Assembly (NCBI GenBank): GCA_013397695.1
Contig: VYZI01000040.1
Span: 301,862 to 365,861, forward strand
Direction: 5' to 3'
DNA length: 64,000 nucleotides
Source: Centropus unirufus
Taxonomy: Eukaryota > Chordata > Aves > Cuculiformes > Centropidae
Under the pieces are notes generated by a model. The model had not been told where the DNA came from and did not search any database. It worked only from the letters and a program-made list of their open reading frames with translations. Both the position numbers and the translations under genes were made by a program. Within the stretch, counting starts at the first letter, position 1. Every line of letters begins with the position of its first letter. Shown one piece after another: positions 1 through 13,300 of the stretch.

Positions 1-3000
1 AAAAGGCAAAAACATCTAAAACAAACATACCTTCTTTTGACCATTTCTATTTAGTAGATGAATTACCTCTACTTCTGGCTGCCACACTGATGGTGTTATT
101 TTACTTATTCCCTGTTTTTCATCTTTCCCATTCAGAGCATTTTTTTTTCATACGTCATGTAATCTTTTACTTCAGTGCAATGTGGTTCACTCAAGTAAAA
201 CAGTAATCAGCTGGTTACAAAGCAGCACACAGCTGTCTGCTAGGAGTTATGACCTAAAATATTTAATTAAAATGCACCGCTGTTTTCCAGAGCTTTATTG
301 GCTTTGCTCCATGTCCATGTCCTGCATTTTCTCTAGTTGCTCTGGGGCACTGGTTTCAGCCTTCTGTCAGAGACCACCACAAAATACAAGAGGAACAACA
401 TTACTCCTTTGTGATTGCACACTTCGTATATTCTATAAAGTTTAATTTTCATGTGGTTAAAGGTTTTAGATTACTGTTAAAAGTTCTTCAGCATATTTAG
501 TCTACTCTTTCCTCAAATCAACAGGAAACTGGTAAAATAAAGTTGTGTCTGTTTCTTCTTAACCATCAGGTAAAGTGAAAAATAAAGAAGTACACTACTG
601 GCAACTCTCACCCCATCACCATTCAGAGAAATACATTAAATGTGATATAACTGATAATTCTAACTATTATTTTAATAAACTACCTCCAGAGATACTATTT
701 CTCTTGAAACTGTTATTTCTATTCTCTAAGCATTTGGGGAAATTATGTTATATAACTGGAGTTAGTGTGTTATCATGATAAATTTTTCACTTTCAGTCTG
801 AATGGAACTAATGCCAAAGATTTAATTGCTAAATGCTCAGTGACCTCTAAGATTATTATTTTTAACTGTAGCAATTATAATCACAGACTACTTAAAGCAT
901 TATCAAAACTGTTTAAAAGATACCAATGGGAATATATCTAATTTTCTTTTAAAAATAAGCATCCTCACTTGGATATATTCAGTTTACATATTGGGGATTC
1001 TTTTATTTAGCCGCACATATCAGAGACCCCATGGCTATTGTAAATGATGAATTGCATATGTCTATATACGTGTTTATTGTAGCTTTTGATGCAGTGGCCA
1101 CAAGATTTTGAGAAGGCTCCTGCCTCGCTGTATTTGACTTTGAATCAGCATGATTGATGATAGCGACTGTTTTTTCATCAACAAGGCCAGTTTTGAAACC
1201 CTGAAGGACCTATACCTGTAGGCTGCTTGGGAAAAGAGAAAGACAAGAGGTGATGGTTAGATGTTTTTGCTGTCTTACTCTGAACTGCAATTTGTCCGAG
1301 TCAGTCTCTCCATGTCCTTACTTCATCCTTGCTGTCTTCCATCCTCCAGTATTTCCTTTACTTCCTCTTCATTCAGCTCACAATTCTTCCTCAGTCCTTC
1401 TTAGTGGCATATAATGCCTTCAGAAATATTTTTGACCTGCAGAGAACTGTTTTATGAGGGCATATGAAATTTTGTCTCTCTCAACCCTTTTATTTTGAAG
1501 GAGGTGCATTTGTCTTTTAAGAAAACTTATGTTTTCTTAACGCATGTTATGCGTTTCAGCTTAGTTAAAAGTACGAAATACAGAGAAATCAAAACAACAT
1601 ACATAAAGATAAACTGAAAGTCGAAATTATTGGACGTATTGGATAAGGAGAAGCTAGAATCCCATTCTTATCTCATCTTAGATATTTTGCTTGCCTATAA
1701 ATAAGAATACACAATTTGGATACAAGGATTTTTCCCTATGGGAGAGCTGTGAATTTTAAACAGAAAATATGATATTGAAGTAATAAATCAAGGAGAAACC
1801 ACTCAAAATTTATTCTGCAACTATCATCAATGTCAGAAGACATCAAAATCCTGATGGAAAAAGGAAAGCCTTACTGGATAGAATATTTTGAGCAAATAAA
1901 GCCTGGTGTCAAGGGAAATTACAGACTTTTCCAAGAATGTCACCCTCACAGTCATGAAGTTTTGGTCCTTCAGTGAAAAATCTGAAATACAAGTAATATG
2001 TATACTAAAAGTTCTGTTACCCGGGTGTATCAGATTTTCAGTACTGTCACCATTTGTCTATCCCCTAAAAAGGCCTTTGCATATATGTAATTAGCTTTGT
2101 TTACACCATCACATAGTATATACAACATAAAAAAGCCAAGACAAACAGTTCATAAGCTTTAGTGAATGCTAAATTATTTACTAAGGACAGATAAGGTCAG
2201 GGAAGATCATTACTTAAATTTCTTTACATTCAAGTGTTCCTTCTGCACTCACCAAGTTCAAATCAATATTAAACATGAAAGACCAGTGAGTGGTAATTTA
2301 TCTAACAAGGGAAAGTAAGTAAAGATAAATGTATTAATGTTGTTTGAAAATATTCTTTTCATTTTATTTTTTTCAATCAGAAAATACCAAACTGTCTGAA
2401 ATTTATGAGCAAGAGGTAGTTTTTAAATGTCCTGTTGCAAGAAATACACAAATGACTTAATTTTTAAAGATGTCCACCTTCAACTCTATTACGGGGAGAT
2501 CTCTATGCTTTACTTAAAAAAGCTGATTTTGCTTAGAAATTGTACAGTCAGTTTAAAACGATTATGTAAAAGGTTCTGTTATTAGTCAATTTTAAAGTTT
2601 TTCACTCTTTTGCCAAAGTGTTGTATATGATACTCAATTTTCAGCTAAGTTTGGGATGCAGACAATTTCTCAAGTCAAATTTCATGCTTTGCTAAATCTG
2701 CTGAGAAAATCTTGTTTACGTAATTTGACCAGCTCGATAAAGACCAAAGTATGATTGTATGGGCCATCACCTAGAAATGTGGGATGTTGTGGTGTGTTTT
2801 ACAAAATTAGGGTTTTGAGTCAAGCACTTTTCAGTAGTTGCATGAATGCTTACTGTTTAGCCCAAGGCTGAACCTCTCTGAAATATTTGAATTGATTTGA
2901 ACATACTGAAGATTCTGTTTAACCTGTATAAGCATTTTCAAACAATGCCTTATCTTAAGGAATGATTTTACATGAGAAAGACAAATGGTCTTAGGAATTA

Positions 3001-6000
3001 ATCAAATTAATTGTAAAAACAGTAGTTGAAATGAGGTGAATAATATTTTGGCTGGCCAAAGATGGTAGAAATTTTTCCCCTGACAATTTTTTTTTAAGTT
3101 TGAATGCTAATTGCATCCAAATGTCTAAATGTTATATGTCCCAGTGATAACTGTCTGAGCAAAAAAGCTGGAATACAAACAAGTAATCTCTTGCAATCTG
3201 GGAATCCAAACCTTTGTAGGTACCTATTAAATAACTCTGTTTCAATTAACTTTGTATTGCATCATCACAGACCATAATGTTGCATATAGAAAAACAAAAT
3301 TAAAAAAACAACCAAGAAGCACATTGAGCAGAATTATGAGTGTCCTGAGTTGTGAATTCTTAATTTAAATTAAAAAATTCTCTTGACAGAAAAAAAAATG
3401 GGAAAATAATTTCATTTTATGTCAAATTAGAATAAACACACTTTGTTTAGAGAGGATAAACCTAGCCAGGTCTGACTGCAAAGCTCAGCTGAAGAGTTTC
3501 GCTGGATAAATGTGAGATCCTCTGACAGGTGCAGGTAACTCCATCTTCTCTTTTTGTTTAATGTCTATCATCCATCTGTCCAGGCATATATTTTTTTGGC
3601 TCTGCAGTGAAGTTGGTATCACCTTACAGCTATTTTTACTACCTATTACTTCTAATACTTGCTACTTTTACTATTTAGCTAGTAAACCAATCCTTACATA
3701 ACACCACCTTACTTGTATCACTACACTTTTAGTGCTTGTATGCAAGAAAGAAATATGCGAGTATGAGGAATCTCCTAGTGGTTGCAAATGAATAGGCAAA
3801 AGGAAAGGCAAGCACTTAGCCCTGTACAAATCTGCATAAACCACAGAAATACGTTTCTGTGAGTTACAAAGTGAGCCAGGTCACACTACTGGCAATTAAT
3901 AACTAGCCTGGATAATTTTATCTGAGCTTCAAGTCGTTTGTGTTTCTTCTGCTGTTTTCTTCAGTGTGACAGTCTGCAAGAACACTCAGCACAAGGAGAA
4001 TGATTGCTAAACACTGGATCAGTATTGCAAAATGTACTTTTTTCACAAGGTTAAGTGAAAAAAATAATAAGGCCATGTGCTTTTCCCCAGAATTCTGTCA
4101 GCCTTTGTTGGGACTAAGAATTTATGTTGTGGCTGCCTTGAAACACAATTTGGATTACCAAAAATAAAAAAAAAACCAACAGTCTGTGAAGAATTTTGTC
4201 CTAAGTGAATGGCCAAGAGTTTGTCAATTACTAAGATCTCTCTTTAAATACTAACAATTAGATATCTTCGCTGCCTTTTACATCAAATCTTTGCTGAAGT
4301 GGGAAGGCATCTGAACTTTGTAACTGCATTCTAGTTCACCTTTAATATTACCTGCCTGATCCTTTGTGTTATGATGTTATCTTGATGATGAATTTTCTTT
4401 TTACATCACATAGAGGATATGGTAGAGAATTAGAGTCAGCTTACCATTTAAACTCTTCCTGTCATTCAATCCTATTGCCATTTCTTTCCAGATTGCTATT
4501 TATCACTGTGATATTTCATTTTGACTTCTAAACTTAAATCACATGTATAATCAGAAAATAAATGTTATGTTCTTTAGAAAAAGAAACCTCCACCATAACC
4601 TCTATGACAGAGTGTGAATGTGTGCCAGTTCCTGAACTCTACTTTATAATTGGAAATTATCAAGAATTCTTTTATGGAGGTTTTTTGCTTTTTTAACAGA
4701 AAATGTCAATGTGTTGAAATTTAAACTTCTCACAGTTCAAGTTTCAGCGCAAATATAATCAAGAGTAGTTTCTCAGCTAAGGATGGGAATCTCTACCTAC
4801 ACTCTGGAAAATAATTGGAGAGGTAGGTTGCATTTATAATAGTTAAGGCACACTGCATTGCTATGGAAAGTCAGGGTTCAAATAGTTTCATTAGCGATTG
4901 TTCCGTTATGTAAACATAAGTTAATGTCTTCCAAACAGGGGGACCAAAACATGTGAGACATCAGCATCCAGACTGAAATCCTCAGTTGATTTTGAACTCG
5001 GCTATTAAATTCCTCTGTCCACTCGGCTACCAAGCAGTCCTGCCAGAGTTATGTAGCCATTTCTGCAACTCGTTTACTTGTATGCATACAGAACACACAA
5101 TATGCAAAGCGTCCATCTCAGTAGAGAAAGGATGTGATGTTCATTTATCGAGGATCTGCAGTACCATATTGGATGAAGACGAAGGTGAGAGATGCTTCTT
5201 CATGCCATTCATTATGCTCAGTATTCCTCACTTCACATCAAGCTTTTAAAAAAATTCTCAGTCACAAAAAATATCTTTCCATTTAAACAATACCAGGACT
5301 GTCAATATTTGCTGTCCCTGCGGCCACTTCTTGCACCTGCTGGATTCTTCTGGTGTGTGGGGTGAACCATAAGATTTTCTTTTAAACACAATGATAATTT
5401 AAATGTAGAAAACAGGCCAAAGTTCTGACTGTTAAGTCTGAAATCCATACGTGTTTTCTGACCTGATTAAGCTTTGTTTTTTGCTTGCCAAACACAACAG
5501 GTGAAATAGACGGAACTAAATATCTTTCTTCCCTGGGTTCAGTAGTCGGGTGGATAGGGAATTGCTTATAATTTGAAAGAAGTCAAGCAAAGACTCATTA
5601 GATGACAGAAAGAATAAAACTCCCGTCTCACACATGCAAGGTAATTTTCCTTATCATTCATCAGTGAAACATGAGAAAGGACAGCTTGTGGTCCCAAGCA
5701 ACCAAAATTATTACTACCAGCTGTGTTTTCAGAGACCTCTGTGCTAGACGACACACAAGTATTTGAGCGGAATTTTTTATACGTTTTCATCTTTGTGATC
5801 TCTGCATGTGTTACAGATTTGGAATGAGTCTAGGAGTAACAGACATCTTGTAATCAAAAGGGATATTGTGATTTAGACGAGACTGTATATGATCCATTTT
5901 AGTGCTATTTGATTAGCTGCAGTTCTTTAGGAAAAAAAAGCATTTGCACTTTTTAAGCAAATTCATGCATCAGGTCAATAATTTACTGGTAAGCTATGTC

Positions 6001-9000
6001 AAATAATGACACAGAATCTGTTCAGCTTTTGCAGAACATTTTACAGATATTCTCTACATATAGATCCAAGTTCCTCATACTAGTAGTGATATGCAATTTA
6101 ATTAGAGACAATTTCATTTCTCGTAGAGGAAATACTTTAATTCTTATGGAGATACAATACCTATATTTCTTGTAGATATTTAGATATTTTCCTTACAGAG
6201 ATGACCCAATTTCTCATTTATTTGCTATTATCTCTGACCCTCTGACATTACATTTGATGAACAGAAAACAGTAAAAATGTGCACCAATTTTATTTTGTGT
6301 CTCACTGATTCCGTCTTGCCCTAAACCTACTGGATTGTTCATGTGGTATGAATCTGTGGATCTCTGCTGATTTAAGAGATGTTAGAACTATTTACATCAG
6401 TGCTGAATACCTCTGATAGGCTGTATTTCACCTGCTTCTATCAAACATATTTCTCACATAATTTCCAAATTTTTCTATTCCCCTTCAAACCAACTGCAAA
6501 GATATTTTCAAAGCCTATTTTCCCCTAAGTGCACATTTACTTTCAAAGTATCTACATCAAACACAGTCTTCATAAGCATTTTCGAATGTGTTCAGTCAGC
6601 ATGAAAGAGGCAGAAAATCTCCTAAAAAATAAATCATAAAAAATCACCACATGCAACGCAGGTAGGTTTTTCTTTTTAAAAGGAGAAAAGGGGCTAGAAG
6701 TTTCAGCCTGCTTGAGTCTTCAGAGATGAAGCACGCTATAGTGTTCTTCAGCTTGAAGACAATTAAGAGAAGGGAATAAATTAAGCTTGGATGAAGCTTG
6801 TTCATGGCTTGAGACAAAACATTTTGGAATTGCCACAACATTTTTCATCATATTTTAAATATATTAGCAAATTAACTTGAATGGAGAAGACTTTTCAGAA
6901 AACAGCTGAACAACTATCTCTAGACCTCCATTAATCCAACCAACTACTGCTCACCCATGGCTTCAGAAAGAAATTGGGAGGGTTTCTGCAGTCCACCCTT
7001 TGTTTAGACAGAATAAATCCATCACTTTCTTTGATACATTTAAATAGTAAAAACTTAAAAAACATTGCCAACACATAAAGTTCAGGACTACAAAGAAAGT
7101 TTTTGTTCTTCCTATCTGCAAGATAGGGCAATAAGTACAGAGTAAGCATCATTCAGAAGTTCACCTGAAGATGTTAATGTAACTAAAGTTAATTTCTTAT
7201 TTTATTCCATAAACATTATTCCATTTAAAATATTGAAATTATGAAGAAATGTAAAACAACAATGCAGATTTTTAGTGAAAAAAAAGTTCAGAACTTCATT
7301 TCTTTCAACATGAATTGGTACCGCTGTAGTGCTGTGTAAAGAATCTCTCAATGTTTGCAATAGTTTGAAATTGTTGTTTGATAAAAGCTTGTGTAAGGAT
7401 TAATGATAAAGTATAGTTTGTTGTTCATCATGTTTGGTCCTTATCATTCATCATCTCACAATGGAATCCAAGCAAAAGTCTCTAAGCTAGGGATTATAAG
7501 AGTGCAAAAATTGTCAGCACCTTCAGAATGACCAGGCAGTTATCATTTTTCAGGATTTGTGGATTTGTTCCAAGAAAAAGAATTTCAGATAATTTTTTCC
7601 AAAAATGGCATCTATTAACCAATTTTCTGGGAGGAGTTGCTGTCTCCTATAGATCAAGGAAATGCCAGGTAAAAATACAGTACCATTCAGAGGTTTTCAA
7701 AATATATTTTTGAATATTTGCAGAATAGAAAAATGAAGAAATGTTATGAGGCATTTTAAAATATGGTTTCTTTGGCATAGAAGGTTCATATCCAAATTTT
7801 TGTTTTAGCTGACCAGATAAAAAGTTTTTTTAGTGGACAGTTTTTTATCCAATCTTAATATAGAGCTGATACAAATTCCTAGAAGAAAATCTCAGGTGAT
7901 AAGGCAAAGATGACATTGAACTATTGGACAAAATCACAGAAAAGTCACTTGAAGAAAATTATTGGAAAAAGTCTTGATCTTACACTGTAAAGGGTTCGTT
8001 GATGGGGTTAATAATGAGTGATCCTTTTATGCCACAAACAAGAGACAAAAACACTTTCTCAGTGTTTTTGCAGTGTGTGAGGGTTTGAAACGTTTGATTA
8101 TTTATTTGATAATTTAGCTGTTATTTCTATAGTAAAGCAATTAATGAGGGGATAGTTGAATCCACATGCCTACAACACTCTAGAGAAATGGTAGGTAAAA
8201 GACTTCAGGACTAAGGTGTCAGGTCTTTGATCTGGTGAAGATGGATCTTATTTAATTTTGTTTGTTTAGTATATAGTCCAATGCAATTATGTCTTATTTT
8301 TGTTTTAACTCAAAACTGCTCCATAGTAAATCTGGAATCTACACATCTATACTGGTACCCAAACCACTGCAAGAATAAGAATTTACACTAATCTAAAAAT
8401 TATTTATGCCAAAATATCCTGGATTAGCAGTATGCTCTGAGCATCTAAATTACTGCATAAGTGTATCTCTTTAATACCACACCAATTTTCTCACTATTCT
8501 ACTGAACATTTCAGTTTCACTGTTAAAGTACATTATTACCACCTCCTTAGACTGCATTTTAATGTATTTATAGGTCATGTTAAACACATCCATATATTTT
8601 ACAGGTCTATAATTTTTGTGTGCTTTCCTCTGAGTTACTTGTCAAAATGGCATAAGAGAACATATAAGAATTATATCACAGTATATGAATACTATCCTGT
8701 ATGACTAAACCAGCATTGTTAGAAAGTACAACTATCGTCCTAAGATAATCTTTAAAAATCTTTTTGGTGCTGCAGAAAGTCAAAACTGTAGCTACTGTGC
8801 TGCATTTTTGACAACTTGCAAAATTTCTGCCTCCTTGCACACAGAAAGGAGAGTCACAGGGTAACGGAAATATCTTAGGAGACAGCAGTGTATTGCATGA
8901 ACACAATATGTATCGGCTAGTAAGCAAACTGACGAGCTTTTCGTAGGGCAGATATAATGTGATTTGAAATTAAGAAAATCTCTTCATGATTCAAAGCTTT

Positions 9001-9849
9001 GATGTCAGCTATTACTTACACAGACTTAAAATTGTATCGTCTGTCACTCCTGCTGTGGTCCTTTGGAATACTACAAGTATTAATCAAAAGTCAATTGTGT
9101 ATTTTAATCAGGTTTAATGGAGAGTATATTGTAGGTGCAGGGGTTGTGAATTGCTTTGCAAAACGGAAACATTAAGTGTAATTTGGTCACTAAAAATGAG
9201 AAAACAGTCATTATTAAAAATGAATAAAACTTTACTGTGGTAAATAAAGAGTGAGTTGAAAGGTCACTACAATGACTATTGCAACTGAACCATGTAAGCA
9301 GTGCTATAATACTATTTTACTTCCAAAACAAAAACAGACTTAAAGTGATTTCTGACTCTTTAAATCGTCATTTAATTTCCCTTTGTAAATAAGGATTTAA
9401 TTAAAATGATTATTTTAAAAGAAAATTATATGGAAATCTTTATTTAGCTCCCAAATCTTCTGTTTAAAGCCTGCCTATGAAAATTCTAGAAGAAGTCTTA
9501 CGAAATGATTTTTTCATGGAAATAAAATTTCATTATTATACTAAATCTAATATTTGATACAAATTACTATGGTAGCAAAACAGCAATCAGTGCTAGTATA
9601 AGAATACACAAGCATTATTCTCTGTGATTAGATCTGATTAAAAGCAACTAGACAGTATCCATACTAATGTTCTTGAAGTATTAAGCATTTTACTTGCATT
9701 TAAAAATAACTTATAGATTTTTAATTCCAGGAAACAATCAGAGCCTTCTGGCATAATGATGGTGTCTTAATTTATATTATAGCAGAGGTAAACATATGAT
9801 CAACTTAGTCAGATGAACTAGAAAGAGGAATCAAAAGCACAGTGATGCA
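1..9849. other. AT-rich unique sequence, no gene seen
   Basis: No recognisable exon, repeat family or RNA gene was found on either strand. The longest open frames are under 90 codons (for example 4986-5249 plus and 8676-8927 minus). They lack homology I recognise, have no convincing splice-site context, and are of the size expected by chance. The segment around 1080-1440 is somewhat less AT-rich but shows no family signature. I would treat the stretch as intergenic or intronic. Confidence 0.7.
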
Positions 9850-10361
9850 GAGAAATGTCTCCAGACAATATCGGCAATTTTGTTCTAATTCATTTGGCAG
9901 AACGTAGGTCAAAGGCTGCAAATTGGGCCAGGGAGACGCTTCGTGCTCTTACTTTCTTCTGGGATAAACAAGAAGAGGGGGCTGCTCCATATGTAATCAG
10001 GAAGTTTGCCAGGGACTGCTCTCTTTCCCGATGGCCAACACCAATGGGCGCTCCTGCTCATCTTTCTGTTCCTGCTGCCTGGTTTCATACCCGCTGTGGT
10101 TGTCACGTTTCACTGGAACTACTGTACTCTTTTCTACTTCTTGTCGGTCATTCTGGGAGTGCATAGTCCAAAACCACTATATGGGTTGAGTACGGCTCTG
10201 TTTATATTAGTATTAGGTTTTATTTATTTTATTAAAACTGCTTCTATTTCAACCCATGAGCCCTTCTCTCTTTTTCTGATTCCTCTTCCCAAGTGGAGAG
10301 AGGTCAATGGGTGATAGAGCAATCGCTTACTGCTTAGCCTCTGAATACAAGCTAAACACAG
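9850..10361 (+). mobile_element. Divergent LTR fragment, avian ERV-type (probably solo)
   Basis: The 3' part, about 10190-10361, resembles the end of a widespread avian LTR type. It has a T-rich stretch with ATTAAAA, then TTCAACCCATGAG, then a pyrimidine-rich run, a purine-rich run (GTGGAGAGAGG), TGCTTAGC, and a terminal GCTAAACACA. The order of blocks, rather than exact identity, supports the call. The upstream 9850-10190 portion is less AT-rich than its flanks and probably belongs to the same LTR, but I could not place its 5' end or find a TG start. Short open frames in this segment (9855-10166 and 10006-10314 plus, 9909-10106 minus) are by-products of the LTR composition. No gag, pol or env sequence adjoins it. 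Family assignment (ERVL-like) is inferred from memory of avian LTRs and is uncertain. Confidence 0.55.
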
Positions 10362-13300
10362 AGTAATCTTTTTTGTAGCACATTGCGTTATTTGTTGTTT
10401 CTGGGGTTTTTTTTAAGACAGACATTTATTACTGTGGCTAATATAGCCAACAACTTGCTAAGCTTGAAATATATTCAGAAAAAAATATCCTTATAATGAA
10501 AACAAATAAGACATAGAGATAGAAACACATAATTGTTTTAAGATAGCTTGCTTGATATTCCTCCAAAAGTGCAGCTTTTGTGCCATTATTTAGTCTACTG
10601 TTTTCCTCTGTTCTGAGCAGCCATATTGGGGTCCTATGTATTGGATGAATGACCTGTTTTAGCTTTATTGCAGAAACCAACACAATGATGTGGTGTATAA
10701 GTACCTGCATGATTTTCTGAAGCTCCAGTGCTCAGCGTGACTGTGATCCACAGTGAGTCAGAAATGAGCTCACACAGTTTGTCAAAAATTAGACCATACT
10801 TAGTTGGTCTTACCTTAACTTAAACAGCTGTTGTTTTCATGCTTTAATGTACTTACTTCAAGCACCATCATTTTTCAGGTCATCAGACGTTATCTTTGCT
10901 TCTGTTTCACTTTCTGGCTGAGTATATTCAGACATCAGCATCCACTTCTCAACTTTTTCAGTGCTTCAGCTGTTATTGCAAATATTGCCAAAATTCCTTC
11001 TTATGCTCTAAAACTCAAAAGGACTTTGCTTTAAGTTGACTGCTTCTATTTCAGATTTTAAGAAGGCTTGGGCATCCAAAAGCATTGTCTGTTTTCTTTC
11101 CAACTATATTACTTGGTAATAGCTATCACTTACAAGCCTTATCTTGCTTTCAAAAAATCCATGTGTCTCCATGTAAATTAAAATTAGGAGCAACGTTCCT
11201 TCCTGTAGAAATGCACAAGATAATGGAAATCAATAGTTTACTAATCGTTTACTAATCGTTAAAAAATTGCTTGGTTGCAGTCTTTGATGCTTCTGCAATT
11301 AATTAAAAATTATCAATGATCGAAAAAACAGGTATAGAACTGTTTATGGTATATATGAGAAACTTGTGAATATTATAAAATGTTGCTACCTGCCTAAATA
11401 TATTTTTTCTAAACACTCAAAGTCACAAGTGCAGTTTAGAAAGTAGAGGTGGGATGAGACACAGATTGACTGAATTCTCTGCAGTGCTGCAAAAAAGCTG
11501 CTTCCCACAGAATGAGTGGCTGAAACTATATTAAAGGAAGGAGAGAAAATGCAATTGCGAAAACTGAATCTCATAAGTAATTGTCTGGCCCCTTCACATA
11601 CACCTGTGTGGATTTAAAAGTGAGGAAGAACTTGTCAACCACTGTCTGACATGGAAGGCCTGGTTAAGTCTACCATGGTGTATCAGGCTGCAGGCTGTTC
11701 TGTTTGCCCTTTTCTGTCTTTAGCAAGAAGGATTCTAATGACAGAACAGTACATATCTTCTCTTTTTTTGCCTAGATTTCTACTCTTCTTGGAAGCAACT
11801 TGATACTTGGGTTTATAGTTCTCTACTAACACAAAAAATTGCTCTACTTAAAGGAGACTTCAAAATTATAACTAGTGTAATTGGTATTGATGAAGCTATA
11901 ATACTCTTTTCTGCCTCACAAAAAGCATGCATTAATTCATCTCTGGCTCCAAGAACTGCACTGCTAAAAAAATTACTGAAGTTTTATTCAGAGGATTTTA
12001 TGACTGACAAAATGTGTATTTCATATAGTCTGGATGTTTCTGTCACAAAGCCTGAATGTTTTACTGTCAATATTCAATCTTTCAGAAAAATTAGCTCCAT
12101 AAAAGCAGTCATAAAATAATAGTAAAAGGAATTTGTCTTTACATGAAAATATATCTCTTGAAACAAATAGTTTTAAACAAAGGAGAAGAGATTTACAAAA
12201 GCATTGGTTCACTCACCAGAGGATTTCGTCTTTGTAATTTTATCTGTCAGACTCATACTAAGAAGATGAAAATTCAATTTGCTTAAATATGAAATTTATA
12301 AGTATGAAAAAGGATTAAGAAAAATAAAGACATATCATTCTGCTTAAAATTAGACCTTTTTTTCAACTGATAGTCTTGGTGACTAATGAACCAAACAACT
12401 ATATTTTGTTTCTTGAGATTTTTTTGCATATTAACAACTGTTAGTTGTCACTTTGAGCTACTACAAAATCATGCATGCCAGCTGTTCATTAAGAATATGA
12501 TTAGTGCAAAAAACAATTTGCAGCAATTTTATTTTAAAAGAAGTATATCCTTTTAAACTACAATCCCATGATGTTAAAATACTTTGTAAAAGAGATAGTT
12601 ATAGACAGTATAGCCCATTACAAACTATTTTCTTTCTCAGAGTTGGTGAGTGAAATGTGGTAATGTTAGGCAGCAGTTCCTGGTGAGTTTTCTCCCAAAG
12701 TTTTTCAGATAGCACTACTCTATTACATACTAGCCTTCTATGATGTTATGTATTTCTAGCAAAAGTAAGATATGTAAAAATAAAAATAATTTCTTGGCCT
12801 TGGTTAAATCCAACTCATAAAAGTCACATGTTGATGAGGAAAGCTTAATTAGTTCTGTATCTGAGTGAAATGGAGTTTCTTGTCACAGAATTATTCAAAT
12901 ATTTCAGCCACCTATGTGAATTGCTTGTTAGAAGCATCTGGCCATCCAGCTCATAAACAACAATATTTACAGCTACTCTGCAAAAAAAAATTACCATCTC
13001 TAGCAACAGGAATTTGCACTATGCCATGTTCCATTCATATTCAGTTGTCTGTGTTAAGGTCACTGCCATCAAGCAAAAGAGGATTCATGAATGAGCAGTT
13101 GCTTGTGGTACTTGCACTGGCAGTACAGACAGATTCATTCCCTTAAGAGTAGAACTCAACATAATCTGCAGCTGGAATCACGCAATAATGTTTCCAAAAT
13201 AAGTATATTTTTTCTATTTCTGCATACCAAGACAAAAAACTTTGAAATACTGAATAGAAATATTTTAACTTAACCAAACAAATAGCAACAATACAGTGTC

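Noticed and set aside
4986..5249. 87-codon frame with a splice-donor-like GAAGGTGAGAG near its end
   Set aside because: No matching acceptor, no recognisable protein similarity; one donor-like motif is expected by chance.
9855..10314. Overlapping 102-103 codon open frames on the plus strand and one on the minus strand
   Set aside because: They lie in an LTR-like repeat, overlap in different frames and strands, and show no known domain.
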